Notes: generated by a model from the sequence alone, not told the origin. 25,292 bases of DNA from DATARH01 sp050246595 (GCA_050246595.1 JBFWVT010000074.1:1-25292); one strand, 5' to 3'. Positions 7,247 to 14,529 are shown, counted from the stretch's first letter. Numbers and translations are program-made.

Positions 7247-7831
7247 GTGCTGTTCGTGCGCGCGCCGGTTCTCGGGGTCGGCAAGCGCCGTCTTGCGGCC
7301 GAAGCCGGCGATGTCGCCGCGCTGCGTTTCGAGCGCGCGATGCTCGGTCTGTTGTCGCGCCGGCTCGGGCGCGACCGGCGCTGGCGGCTGCGCCTCGCGG
7401 TCACGCCGGACCGCAGCACTGCCCGCCGGCGGTTATGGCCTTCGGCCGCGGCGATCCGGCCGCAAGGCGTCGGCGATCTCGGTATCCGCATGCGGCGGGC
7501 GCTCGCTTGCTGTCCGCCGGGACCCGCGGTTCTGATCGGCGCCGACATTCCGCAGCTCGCCGCGCGCCACATCGCCGCGGCGTTCCGTCTGCTCGGCCGG
7601 CACGACCTCGTGTTCGGCCCGGCCGCGGATGGCGGTTTCTGGCTGGTCGGCGCGCGCCGCTCGCCGTGCCTGCCGAAGCTGTTTGGGACGGTGCGCTGGT
7701 CCGGGCCGCACGCCCTCGCCGACTCTCTCGGCAATCTGCCGAGCCGGGTCTCGGTCGGTTTCGCCGCCCGGCTCGAAGACGTGGACGACGCGGCGGCGCT
7801 GCGGCGTCTCGCGCCGCGCCGCTTGTTCTGA
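7247..7831 (+). CDS. TIGR04282/DUF2064-type glycosyltransferase-like protein
   Basis: The protein is a nucleotidyl/glycosyltransferase-like Rossmann protein of about 194 residues. It shows LFVRAPVLGVGKRRLA at the N-terminus (the family loop GxxKTRL, here GKRRL), QGVGDLGIRMRRAL (74-86), the metal-site strand LIGADIPQL (97-104) and GPAADGGFWLVG (124-135). It pairs with the gene before it; fused or adjacent TIGR04283/TIGR04282 pairs are common. The start is uncertain. GTG 7247 is the only normal start codon after an in-frame stop at 7187, yet it cuts the first beta strand short (HLVLFVR would be usual). An unusual codon such as ATC 7232, or coupling to the preceding stop at 7219-7221, is possible. 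Confidence 0.78.
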   Translation: MLFVRAPVLGVGKRRLAAEAGDVAALRFERAMLGLLSRRLGRDRRWRLRLAVTPDRSTARRRLWPSAAAIRPQGVGDLGIRMRRALACCPPGPAVLIGADIPQLAARHIAAAFRLLGRHDLVFGPAADGGFWLVGARRSPCLPKLFGTVRWSGPHALADSLGNLPSRVSVGFAARLEDVDDAAALRRLAPRRLF

Positions 7832-7907
7832 CCGGCACCGGACCGGGCACGCTGGCGGCACCGGGCCGTTCTTGCTAGAAGGGCGGCCGGGTGTTTGGGA
7901 GAGCGGT

Positions 7908-8507
7908 GTGCGGGTCGCGGCGGTCGAGCGGAATACGCGGGAGACGCGGATCAAGGGGCGGATTGATCTCGACGGCACCGGCATGGCCGAGATCGCCACC
8001 GGCATCGGGTTTCTCGACCACATGCTCGAACAGCTCGCCAAGCACGGCCTGATCGACCTCGCGTTGCAGGCCAAGGGCGATCTGCACATCGACTTTCACC
8101 ACACGACCGAAGACACCGGCTACGTCGTCGGCGAGGCGGTCTCGCAGGCACTCGGCGACCGCGCCGGCATCCAGCGCTACGGTCATGCGGTGATCCCGTT
8201 CGACGAGACGCTGACCCGGGTCAGCATCGATCTGTCGAACCGGCCCTATCTCGTCTGGAAGGTCGCGCTCTCCCGGCCCAAGCTCGGCGACATGGATACC
8301 GAGCTGTTCAAGGAATGGTTCCAGGCCTTCGCGCAGTCTTCCGGCGCGACGTTGCACGTCGAGAACCTCTACGGCGAGAACAACCACCACATCGTCGAAT
8401 CGTGTTTCAAGGGCTTGGCGCGCGCGCTGCGCCAGGCCGTCGAGATTGATCCGCGGCGCGCCGGTGCGGTGCCGTCCACAAAGGGGACGCTCGGCGGCAG
8501 CCTGTGA
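7908..8507 (+). CDS. hisB: Imidazoleglycerol-phosphate dehydratase
   Basis: This enzyme dehydrates imidazole-glycerol phosphate to imidazole-acetol phosphate, the sixth histidine step, using two Mn ions. The 199-residue protein has the duplicated metal-binding motifs DHML (37-40) with HHTTEDT (64-70), and NNHHIVES near 158-165, plus the C-terminal STKGTLGG. It is the monofunctional form without the phosphatase domain. GTG 7908 is preferred because the next residues, RVAAVERNTRET, match the family start and GGGAGAG lies just upstream. It opens the his operon. The 76-bp gap after the glycosyltransferase pair may hold a promoter, but I see no convincing -35/-10 pair. Confidence 0.96.
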   Translation: MRVAAVERNTRETRIKGRIDLDGTGMAEIATGIGFLDHMLEQLAKHGLIDLALQAKGDLHIDFHHTTEDTGYVVGEAVSQALGDRAGIQRYGHAVIPFDETLTRVSIDLSNRPYLVWKVALSRPKLGDMDTELFKEWFQAFAQSSGATLHVENLYGENNHHIVESCFKGLARALRQAVEIDPRRAGAVPSTKGTLGGSL

Positions 8508-8517
8508 TGACCTCTCT

Positions 8518-9189
8518 GTGACAACGACCGCGATCATCGATTACGGTTCGGGCAATCTGCGCTCGGCGGCGAAGGCGTTCGAGCGCGCCGCTTCCGAGAG
8601 CGGGATCGGCGGCGCGATTATTGTGACCCGCCGGCCGGAGGACATCGCCGCCGCCGACCGCATCGTGCTGCCCGGGGTCGGCGCGTTCGCGGATTGCCGC
8701 CGCGGCCTCGCCGCGGTGCCGGGACTGGAGGAGGCGCTACGCGAGGCGGTGATCGGGCACGGGCGGCCGTTTCTCGGCATCTGCGTCGGCATGCAGCTGA
8801 TGGCGTCGTTCGGCCGCGAGTTCGAAACGGTCGAGGGTCTCGGCTGGATACCCGGCGAGGTCGTCGCAATCGCGCCCTCCGACCCGTCGCTGAAAATCCC
8901 GCATATGGGCTGGAACGAGCTGCGCCCGGCCAGTCTCCCAGGGGCCGGTCTTCCCGGCGCCGGGCATCCGGTGCTCGACGGGATCGGACCGGGCACGCAC
9001 GCCTATTTTGTTCACAGTTATCATTACCGGCCGGCCGATCCCGCCCACCTGCTCGCCGATACCGATTACGGCGGACGGCTTGCCGCGGTGATCGGGCGCG
9101 ACAATCTGATCGGAACTCAATTTCATCCGGAAAAAAGCCAGATGGCGGGATTGCGGCTGATCGCGAATTTTCTTGGTTGGCGTCCATGA
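8518..9189 (+). CDS. hisH: Imidazole glycerol phosphate synthase, glutamine amidotransferase subunit
   Basis: HisH is the glutaminase half of imidazole-glycerol-phosphate synthase. It releases ammonia from glutamine and passes it through a tunnel to HisF. The 223-residue protein has the class I amidotransferase triad: C89 in FLGICVGMQ, H203 and E205 in TQFHPEKSQ. The family start IIDYGSGN and the GVGAF oxyanion region are present. GTG 8518 is the start, 10 bp after the hisB stop. A small tandem LPGAG-LPGAG duplication lies near residues 140-149, in a loop just before HPVLDGI. It is probably harmless but unusual. Confidence 0.96.
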   Translation: MTTTAIIDYGSGNLRSAAKAFERAASESGIGGAIIVTRRPEDIAAADRIVLPGVGAFADCRRGLAAVPGLEEALREAVIGHGRPFLGICVGMQLMASFGREFETVEGLGWIPGEVVAIAPSDPSLKIPHMGWNELRPASLPGAGLPGAGHPVLDGIGPGTHAYFVHSYHYRPADPAHLLADTDYGGRLAAVIGRDNLIGTQFHPEKSQMAGLRLIANFLGWRP

Positions 9190-9199
9190 GGGGGCGTCC

Positions 9200-9763
9200 G
9201 TGAACGGACCCGGCAACAGCGGCCCGGCGGGACGCGTCACCGTCGAACGGCTGACGCAGTATTCCGGCACCGATCTCGACGATCTGTGCGAGGCGACCGA
9301 GAGCGCAATCGTCGAGGGCGGCGGTTTTGGCTGGGTCAAGGTGCCGCCCCGACAGGTGCTGGAAAATTACTGGAAGGGCGTGCTGCTGATACCCGAGCGG
9401 TATCTTGTCGTCGGGCGGATGGACGGCGTCGTCGCCGGTTCGGTGCAGCTCGCGCGGGCGCCGCGCAACAACGAGGCGCAGGCTTTCGCCGGTACGGTCA
9501 CGGCCGCGTTCGTCGCGCCGTGGGCGCGCGGGCACGGCATCGGCCACGCGATCGTCACCGAGCTTGAGGCGCTGGCGCGCGAGCTGGAGCTGGTGGTGCT
9601 GAACCTCGATCTGCGCGATACGCAGCGCGCCGCGATCCGGCTTTATGAAAGCCTCGGCTACCGCCGCTGGGGCACGCATCCGTGCTATGCCCGGGTCGAG
9701 GGGCGGATCGTGCCGGGGCATTACTACTACAAGCGCCTCGACGAGGCAGCGAACCAAGAGTAG
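9200..9763 (+). CDS. GNAT family N-acetyltransferase inside the his operon
   Basis: The protein has 187 residues from GTG 9200, which follows a GAGGGGG ribosome site; an in-frame ATG at 9173 would overlap hisH. The GNAT acetyl-CoA motif is seen at VAPWARGHGIGHAIV (105-119; R110-G-H-G-I-G). It is followed by LNLDLRDTQRAAIRLYESLGYRRWG, the usual motif-B region, quoted here only as a location near residues 142-165. The N-terminal half contains FGWVKVPPRQVLENYW, which helps mark this subgroup. The substrate is unknown. It lies tightly between hisH and hisA (10 and 5 bp gaps), so it is co-expressed with histidine synthesis and may act on a histidine-pathway or related small molecule; this is inference. 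Confidence 0.85.
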   Translation: MNGPGNSGPAGRVTVERLTQYSGTDLDDLCEATESAIVEGGGFGWVKVPPRQVLENYWKGVLLIPERYLVVGRMDGVVAGSVQLARAPRNNEAQAFAGTVTAAFVAPWARGHGIGHAIVTELEALARELELVVLNLDLRDTQRAAIRLYESLGYRRWGTHPCYARVEGRIVPGHYYYKRLDEAANQE

Positions 9764-9768
9764 GCGGC

Positions 9769-10509
9769 GTGATCCTGTTTCCGGCGATCGATCTGAAAGG
9801 CGGCGCCTGCGTCCGTCTGGTGCGCGGCGAGATGGCGAGCGCCACCGTGTTCAACACCGATCCGGCGGCGCAGGCGCGGGAATTCGCCAAAGCGGGTTTC
9901 TCCTGGCTGCACGTTGTCGATCTCGACGGCGCGTTCGCCGGGAAATCGGTCAATGGCGACGCCGTGCGCGCAATCCGAAAAGCGGTCGATCTGCGCATCC
10001 AGCTCGGCGGCGGCATCCGTGATCGCGCCGCGATCGATTACTGGCTTTCTCTCGGTATCGATCGGGTCGTGCTCGGCACCGTCGCGCTGCGCGATCCGGA
10101 ATTGGTGCGCCGCGCCGCCGGCGAGCTTCCGGGCCGGATCGTTGTCGGCATCGATGCGCGCGACGGCCGGGTTGCCGTCGAGGGCTGGGCCGAGACCAGC
10201 GATGTCGAAGCCGTCGAACTCGGGCGGCGCTTCGCCGATGCCGGGGTCGCCGCGATCGTCTACACCGACATAGCCCGCGACGGCGCGCTGACCGGGATCG
10301 ACGCGGAAGCGACCGCCGCCTTTGCGCAACAGGTCGGCGTCCCGGTGATCGCCTCGGGCGGTGTCGCCTCGCTTGCCGATATCGCGGCGCTGGCGGCGTG
10401 TGCCGGAGACGGCATCGCCGGCGCGATCTGCGGCCGCGCGCTCTATGACGGAAGGCTCGACCCGCGAGCCGCATTGCGGATCGCCGCCGGAGCGGCCGCC
10501 CCATGCTGA
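9769..10509 (+). CDS. hisA: ProFAR isomerase (phosphoribosylformimino-AICAR-P isomerase)
   Basis: HisA opens the ribose ring of ProFAR by an Amadori rearrangement to give PRFAR, the HisF substrate. The 246-residue (beta-alpha)8 barrel has the two catalytic aspartates, D8 in FPAIDLKGG and D167 in VYTDIARDG. It also has both phosphate-binding loops, LGGGIRD near 79-85 and ASGGVASL in the second half. GTG 9769 is chosen because ILFPAIDLKGG is the family start. The stop (10507-10509) lies inside an ATGCTGA overlap whose ATG (10503) was probably the original start of hisF. Confidence 0.96.
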   Translation: MILFPAIDLKGGACVRLVRGEMASATVFNTDPAAQAREFAKAGFSWLHVVDLDGAFAGKSVNGDAVRAIRKAVDLRIQLGGGIRDRAAIDYWLSLGIDRVVLGTVALRDPELVRRAAGELPGRIVVGIDARDGRVAVEGWAETSDVEAVELGRRFADAGVAAIVYTDIARDGALTGIDAEATAAFAQQVGVPVIASGGVASLADIAALAACAGDGIAGAICGRALYDGRLDPRAALRIAAGAAAPC

Positions 10510-10625
10510 AAATGAGCGTAATCCCGTGCCGTGACGATCTCCTCTGTACCCCTCCCCTCCCCGGACTTGATCCGGGGATCACGGGGGAGGGCAGGGTGGG
10601 GGAAGCGGAGGCGCCCTCATGCTGA
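10503..10625 (+). other. Decayed copy of the hisF start within a 40-codon bridging frame
   Basis: From ATG 10503 the first 33 bases match the true hisF start (10619) at 28 positions and read MLKMSVIPCRD against MLKMRVIPCLD. After that the similarity stops and an inserted palindromic repeat begins. The frame stays open for 40 codons and ends at TGA 10623-10625, overlapping the ATG of the real hisF in the same ATGCTGA pattern as hisA with this copy. It looks like a remnant, but it may keep translation coupled from hisA to hisF. A stable peptide product is unlikely. Confidence 0.65.
10541..10617. repeat. Palindromic repeat element inserted between hisA and hisF
   Basis: The core is a perfect hairpin, CCCCGGA (10559-10565) with TCCGGGG (10571-10577) and a five-base loop. 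It is flanked by an outer C-rich run on the left and a G-rich run on the right (CCCCTCCCCTCC and GGGGGAGGGCAGGG), which can extend the stem. Its base composition is typical of dispersed intergenic palindromes and unlike the coding sequence around it. Confidence 0.75.
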
Positions 10626-11377
10626 AGATGCGCGTGATCCCGTGCCTCGACGTGAAGGACGGGCGGGTCGTCAAGGGCGTCAACTTTGTCGATCTGACCG
10701 ATGCCGGCGATCCGGTCGAGCAGGCCCGGCTGTATGACCGCGAGGGCGCCGACGAATTGTGTTTTCTCGACATCACGGCGAGCCACGAGGGGCGCGACAC
10801 GCTGTACGACGTGGTCGGCCGCACCGCCGAGCAATGCTTTATGCCGCTGACCGTCGGTGGCGGGGTGCGCACGGTCGAGGACATCCGCAGACTGCTGCTG
10901 GCCGGCGCCGACAAGGTGTCGATCAACACCGCCGCGGTCACAAGGCCCGAATTTGTGCGCGAGGCAGCCGAGAAATTCGGCAGCCAATGCATCGTCGCCG
11001 CGATTGACGCGAAAGCCACGGGGCCGGGCCGATGGGGCGTCTTTACGCATGGCGGAAGGCGGCCGACCGGGCTCGACGCGATCGCCTGGGCCTGCCGTCT
11101 GGCCGATTACGGAGCGGGAGAAATCCTGCTGACCTCGATGGACCGCGACGGCACAAAATCCGGCTTTGACATCGCGCTGACCCGCGCCGTCGCCGATGCG
11201 GTGCGGGTGCCGGTGATCGCCTCCGGCGGGGTCGGCACGCTCGATCACCTTGTCGAAGGCATTCGCGACGGGCATGCGACCGCGGTGCTGGCCGCCTCGA
11301 TCTTCCATTTCGGCACGTTCCGCATTGGCGAAGCGAAAGCGCATCTCGCCGCCGCCGGAATTCCGGTAAGGCTGTAG
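10619..11377 (+). CDS. hisF: Imidazole glycerol phosphate synthase, cyclase subunit
   Basis: HisF takes PRFAR and the ammonia delivered by HisH and makes imidazole-glycerol phosphate and AICAR. The 252-residue barrel keeps the two catalytic aspartates, D11 in IPCLDVKDGRVVKG and D130 in AAIDAK, at the standard numbering. The phosphate loops TVGGGVRT (78-85) and ASGGVGTL are also present. The start ATG 10619 is certain from MLKMRVIPCLD. It is separated from hisA by a 109-bp insert, although these genes usually overlap or nearly touch. Confidence 0.97.
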   Translation: MLKMRVIPCLDVKDGRVVKGVNFVDLTDAGDPVEQARLYDREGADELCFLDITASHEGRDTLYDVVGRTAEQCFMPLTVGGGVRTVEDIRRLLLAGADKVSINTAAVTRPEFVREAAEKFGSQCIVAAIDAKATGPGRWGVFTHGGRRPTGLDAIAWACRLADYGAGEILLTSMDRDGTKSGFDIALTRAVADAVRVPVIASGGVGTLDHLVEGIRDGHATAVLAASIFHFGTFRIGEAKAHLAAAGIPVRL

Positions 11378-11419
11378 AAGGTCTTCCGAATGATGCAGCC
11401 GTGTAGCGCCCGTGAAAAC

Positions 11420-11537
11420 TCCCTCTCCCCCGCCGGGGGAGAGGGTCGGGGTGAGGGGGCGCCTTGCCGCCGAGATGCCCTCACCCACCGCTCGCTGCCG
11501 CGAGCGGTCCCCCCTCTCCCGCAATGCGGGAGAGGGT
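11420..11537. repeat. Composite palindromic element between hisF and hisE
   Basis: The element contains three strong hairpins in a row. The first is 11421-11445 (CCCTCTCCCCC paired with GGGGGAGAGGG, three-base loop). The second is 11488-11507 (CCGCTCG with CGAGCGG). The third is 11512-11536 (CCCTCTCCCGC paired with GCGGGAGAGGG, loop AAT). An additional outer pair, GTGAGGG (11451-11457) with CCCTCAC (11478-11484), closes the middle. The first and third hairpins are near copies, and the whole resembles dispersed C/G-rich palindromes of alphaproteobacteria. It fills most of the 188-bp hisF-hisE gap. Confidence 0.8.
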
Positions 11538-11565
11538 TGGACCGCCGCATCGAGGTCACGGAGCC

Positions 11566-11904
11566 ATGACCGACACGCTCGGCGACACCCTGGAACGGTT
11601 GTGGCGGGTCATCGAATCGCGGCGCGGCGCCGACCCGGCGAGTTCGTACACCGCGAAGCTGCTGTCGCGCGGCCGGGCCAAGGTCGCGCAGAAATTCGGC
11701 GAGGAGGCGGTCGAGGCGGTCATCGAGGGTGTTCGCGGCGACCGCGCCGCGCTGGTCGGCGAGAGCGCCGATGTGCTGTATCATCTGCTGGCGATGTGGG
11801 CCGCGACCGGGATCAGCCCGGCCGATGTGGCCGCCGAACTGGCGCGGCGCGAGGGGGCTTCGGGGCTTTCCGAGAAGAAGGCGCGCAAGGAGCGCGGCTC
11901 CTGA
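11566..11904 (+). CDS. hisE: Phosphoribosyl-ATP pyrophosphatase
   Basis: HisE hydrolyses phosphoribosyl-ATP to phosphoribosyl-AMP and pyrophosphate, the second histidine step. The 112-residue all-alpha MazG-like protein shows YTAKLLSRGRAKVAQKFGEEA, given here as a location near residues 28-48, with the family metal-binding E/D pattern EEAVEAVIE and ESADVLYHLL. A GGAG site lies upstream of ATG 11566. It is the separate HisE form, not fused to HisI, as usual in alphaproteobacteria. The hairpin element upstream may weaken or modulate read-through from hisF. Confidence 0.95.
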   Translation: MTDTLGDTLERLWRVIESRRGADPASSYTAKLLSRGRAKVAQKFGEEAVEAVIEGVRGDRAALVGESADVLYHLLAMWAATGISPADVAAELARREGASGLSEKKARKERGS

Positions 11905-11910
11905 GGGGGC

Positions 11911-13155
11911 ATGCACCGGGAGAGGGTGGAGATGGCGGATCTGGGATTGAAGCGGGCCGAGGCGCCGGAGCAGGTCGGGTTCTCCTCGGCGCGGCTGGAG
12001 CGGCTCGCCGCGGTGGTGCGGCACGATGTCGAGCGCCGGCTGATCCCCGGCGCGGTCGTGCTGCTGGCGCGCGGCGGGCGGGTCGCGTTTGCCGAGACGT
12101 TCGGCTACCAGGACCGCGAGACCGGCATCCCGATGGCGCTCGATTCGATCTTCCGCATCGCCTCGATGACAAAGCCGATGGCCTCGGTCGCGGCGATGAT
12201 GCTGTCCGAGGAGGGAAGGCTCGAAATCGCCGCGCCGGTCGCGCAGTACCTGCCCGAGTTCTCCGACATGACGGTCGGGAGCGAGCGCGCCAGAGCGACG
12301 CGCACGATGACCGTGCAGGATCTGATGCGCCATACGTCGGGGCTGACTTATGCGCAATTCGGCGACTCGCCGGTGCAGATGCTGTGGCGCGATGTCAAGC
12401 TGATGGACGAGAAGCAGACCAATACCGAGCTGGTCGAGAAGCTGGCGGGTCTGCCGCTGATGTTCGAGCCGGGCACGACCTGGGAATACAGCATGTCTAC
12501 CGACGTGCTCGGCCGCGTCGTCGAGGTCGCTTCCGGCATGTCGCTGGGAGAATTCTTCACGACGCGCATCACCGGCCCGCTCGGCATGTCCGACACCGGG
12601 TTTGCCGCGACCGGCGAGAGGGCGGGGCGCGTTGCCGAGCCGCAGACCGATCCCGCCACCGGCCAGCGCCCGCCGATGCGCAATGTCAAACAGCCCGGAC
12701 GCTGGGAATCGGGCGGCGGCGGCGCGGTCGGGACGGCTTCCGATTACCTGCGTTTCTGCCAGATGCTGCTGAACGGCGGCGATCTCGACGGGGTTCGCCT
12801 CCTGGCGCCGAAAACCGTCGCGCTGATGGCCTCCGACCATCTGCCGCCCGGTATCGGCTACGGCGCGACGGCGCGGGCGCGCTTTGGAGCGCTCGCGCCG
12901 GTGCCGGAGATGGGTTACGGCTTTGGTCTCGGCTTTGCGGTGCGCAACGAGCCGGGACGCTCGCCGGTGCCGGGTTCGGTCGGCGAGTATTTCTGGGGCG
13001 GCGTGACCGGCACCTATTTCTGGATCGATCCGCGCGAGCAACTGATCGCGGTGCTGATGCTGGCCGCCCCGGACCAGCGGCTGCATTACCGCTATCTGAC
13101 GCGCCAGCTGGTCTATGCCGCGCTGACCGAAACCAGGGGCCGGCGCTGGCGCTGA
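11911..13155 (+). CDS. Class C beta-lactamase-like serine hydrolase (family VIII esterase type)
   Basis: The protein has 414 residues from ATG 11911 (GAGGGGG upstream) or 407 from ATG 11932, which also has a good ribosome site. It carries the PF00144 catalytic marks: S85-M-T-K88 in IASMTKPM, the tyrosine motif Y193-S-M in WEYSMSTDVLG, and WGG in YFWGGVTGTYF in place of the KTG triad. This set is typical of EstB-like esterases and related peptidase-like hydrolases rather than true beta-lactamases. There is no clear signal peptide, so it is likely cytoplasmic. The substrate is unknown. It follows hisE by six bases and is probably co-transcribed with the his operon, though not functionally linked. 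Confidence 0.86.
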   Translation: MHRERVEMADLGLKRAEAPEQVGFSSARLERLAAVVRHDVERRLIPGAVVLLARGGRVAFAETFGYQDRETGIPMALDSIFRIASMTKPMASVAAMMLSEEGRLEIAAPVAQYLPEFSDMTVGSERARATRTMTVQDLMRHTSGLTYAQFGDSPVQMLWRDVKLMDEKQTNTELVEKLAGLPLMFEPGTTWEYSMSTDVLGRVVEVASGMSLGEFFTTRITGPLGMSDTGFAATGERAGRVAEPQTDPATGQRPPMRNVKQPGRWESGGGGAVGTASDYLRFCQMLLNGGDLDGVRLLAPKTVALMASDHLPPGIGYGATARARFGALAPVPEMGYGFGLGFAVRNEPGRSPVPGSVGEYFWGGVTGTYFWIDPREQLIAVLMLAAPDQRLHYRYLTRQLVYAALTETRGRRWR

Positions 13156-13171
13156 CGGGCCGCGGATGGGG

Positions 13172-13669
13172 TCAGCGGCAGCCCGGGAGGTTTTTGGCGG
13201 CGACCCCGACCTGCACGATGCGCGGTTTGTCGATCCCCGCGACGCCGACATACTTGAACACCCGATCGTCGATCTCGCGTTTGCGGGCCTGCTGAACGAT
13301 GACGGTCTGCTTGCCTTCGAGCAGCGGCCAGAAGGCGGAAGCCTGCGGCTGCTTTATCGGGTCCGGGCTGAACGCGAAATCGACATCGATATTGGTCAGA
13401 TACGCGCGGCCGGATGAATCGGTGATCCAGAACTCGTCGATCGCGGATATGCCGGCGATGTCCTTTAGCGCCGCCTTGATCTCGGCCGGCGTCATGCCCG
13501 CCTTTTCGGCCGCGGCCACAAAATTGGCGGCCAGCATGGCTTCGCCGACCATGTGCCGCGCGATAATGTCCTCCTCGCACGCCGCCTTCGCCGGGTAGCC
13601 GGTCAGGGACGCCCAACCGACAACCAACGCGGCCGCGAGCCATACATATTTTGCATGTTTTGCTGACAT
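13172..13669 (-). CDS. Secreted single-domain Cache-like protein
   Basis: This 165-residue protein has a Sec signal peptide (hydrophobic WLAAALVVGWASL; likely cut after AKA, before ACEED). The mature part has EFWITDSSGRAYLTN, FSPDP, SAFWPLL and DDRVFKYVGVAGIDKPRIVQVG. These resemble the ligand-binding Cache/PAS-like periplasmic domain normally attached to chemoreceptors or diguanylate cyclases. Here no membrane anchor or output domain follows, so it would be a free periplasmic binding domain. It converges with the serine hydrolase gene, with 16 bp between stops. The ligand and partner are unknown. Confidence 0.7.
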   Translation of the reverse strand: MSAKHAKYVWLAAALVVGWASLTGYPAKAACEEDIIARHMVGEAMLAANFVAAAEKAGMTPAEIKAALKDIAGISAIDEFWITDSSGRAYLTNIDVDFAFSPDPIKQPQASAFWPLLEGKQTVIVQQARKREIDDRVFKYVGVAGIDKPRIVQVGVAAKNLPGCR

Positions 13670-13908
13670 TGAAGGTTCCTGGCTGGAATCGGCGCTCTAA
13701 ACCTTGGATGATTGTTGCAGGGCGAGCATAGCTCGTACAACGTCCGCGTGCACTGGCGTTTTCCGTAGCTCACGTGATCGCGCCGGCGCCATTGCTGCCG
13801 TTTCCTCGTCAGATGCACGGAGGACTTGTGCGCGTAGGTTGACAAGGGGAGGGGGTAGATTGCGACGGAACCCACCGAGAGTGGGCAGCTCGCAATTCGG
13901 GAGGAAAC

Positions 13909-14529
13909 ATGGGTCGTCTTACAATAGCAATAAGCCTGATCTGCATTCATGCCACCTCCCTCCTCGCGGAAGCCAGAGCGCAGAATTTTGAAGTGGCGGA
14001 GAGTGGGGTTGTCGTCGTTCCCAAAGCCACTCACCGAATCAAAGGCGATCACCCTGAATGCTTTGGCCAACTTAAAGTAGAAGAAGGAGCGAAAATAATC
14101 GCGCGAATAATAGGTTTTGCGACAGGCAGGCTGCTCGGTCAACCAGATGAAATTACATTTGCCTTATCAGACGCTGCTTCGAAGCTGGCCCAACTCTGGC
14201 CAAACGCCGTATACCGGACAAATGCCAACTGTGGAACGGTCTGCGCGGCTATTCCGCCCAATGGCGTGAGAGTCATGAAGGGCGAGTTATGGGTTCGCGA
14301 CGCTACAAACGGTGGCTTCCAAATTACGGAGCCTGGGAAGTTGTCCTCCGGCCATCCCCCTCTGGTCGCCACGTTTGTCCCCGATAAAATCGATGATTCG
14401 CAGATCGTTGGCGAGGGGAAGGATGCGAGGCGCTTGATTTGCATGCAACTCCGTAACTGGTCTACAGAGCTTAATAGAGACGCAATGTTAAGAGTGCAGT
14501 ACAGACCCGTCGATGCTCAGGGGAATTAG
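13909..14529 (+). CDS. Unrecognised secreted protein with four cysteines, AT-rich gene
   Basis: The 206-residue protein starts at ATG 13909 after a strong ribosome site (GGGAGGAAAC). It has a Sec signal peptide (IAISLICIHATSLLA; likely cut after AEARA). The mature part has no membrane segment and exactly four cysteines (C51, C108, C112, C178), suggesting two disulfides. I do not recognise the family. There are strand-like stretches VVVVPKATHRI, KGELWVRDA and MLRVQYRP, compatible with a beta-rich fold. The gene is clearly less GC-rich than its neighbours (for example 14041-14100) and uses codons such as ATA and AAA often, which suggests transfer. A degenerate IS630-like end begins at its stop codon. 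Confidence 0.7.
   Translation: MGRLTIAISLICIHATSLLAEARAQNFEVAESGVVVVPKATHRIKGDHPECFGQLKVEEGAKIIARIIGFATGRLLGQPDEITFALSDAASKLAQLWPNAVYRTNANCGTVCAAIPPNGVRVMKGELWVRDATNGGFQITEPGKLSSGHPPLVATFVPDKIDDSQIVGEGKDARRLICMQLRNWSTELNRDAMLRVQYRPVDAQGN

Noticed and set aside
11911..13155. True beta-lactamase resistance gene
   Set aside because: The SMTK, YSM and WGG motifs and the lack of a signal peptide fit family VIII esterases or other serine hydrolases better than AmpC.
11245..13295. Long open frames on both strands over hisE and the serine hydrolase
   Set aside because: The real genes show catalytic motifs and proper ribosome sites. The alternatives run through the palindromic repeats and several gene boundaries and have Arg-rich composition.
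13839..13861. TTGACA with a TAGATT box as promoter for the orphan secreted gene
   Set aside because: The spacing is only about 11 bases, too short for a sigma-70 promoter, and nothing at 17 bases fits.
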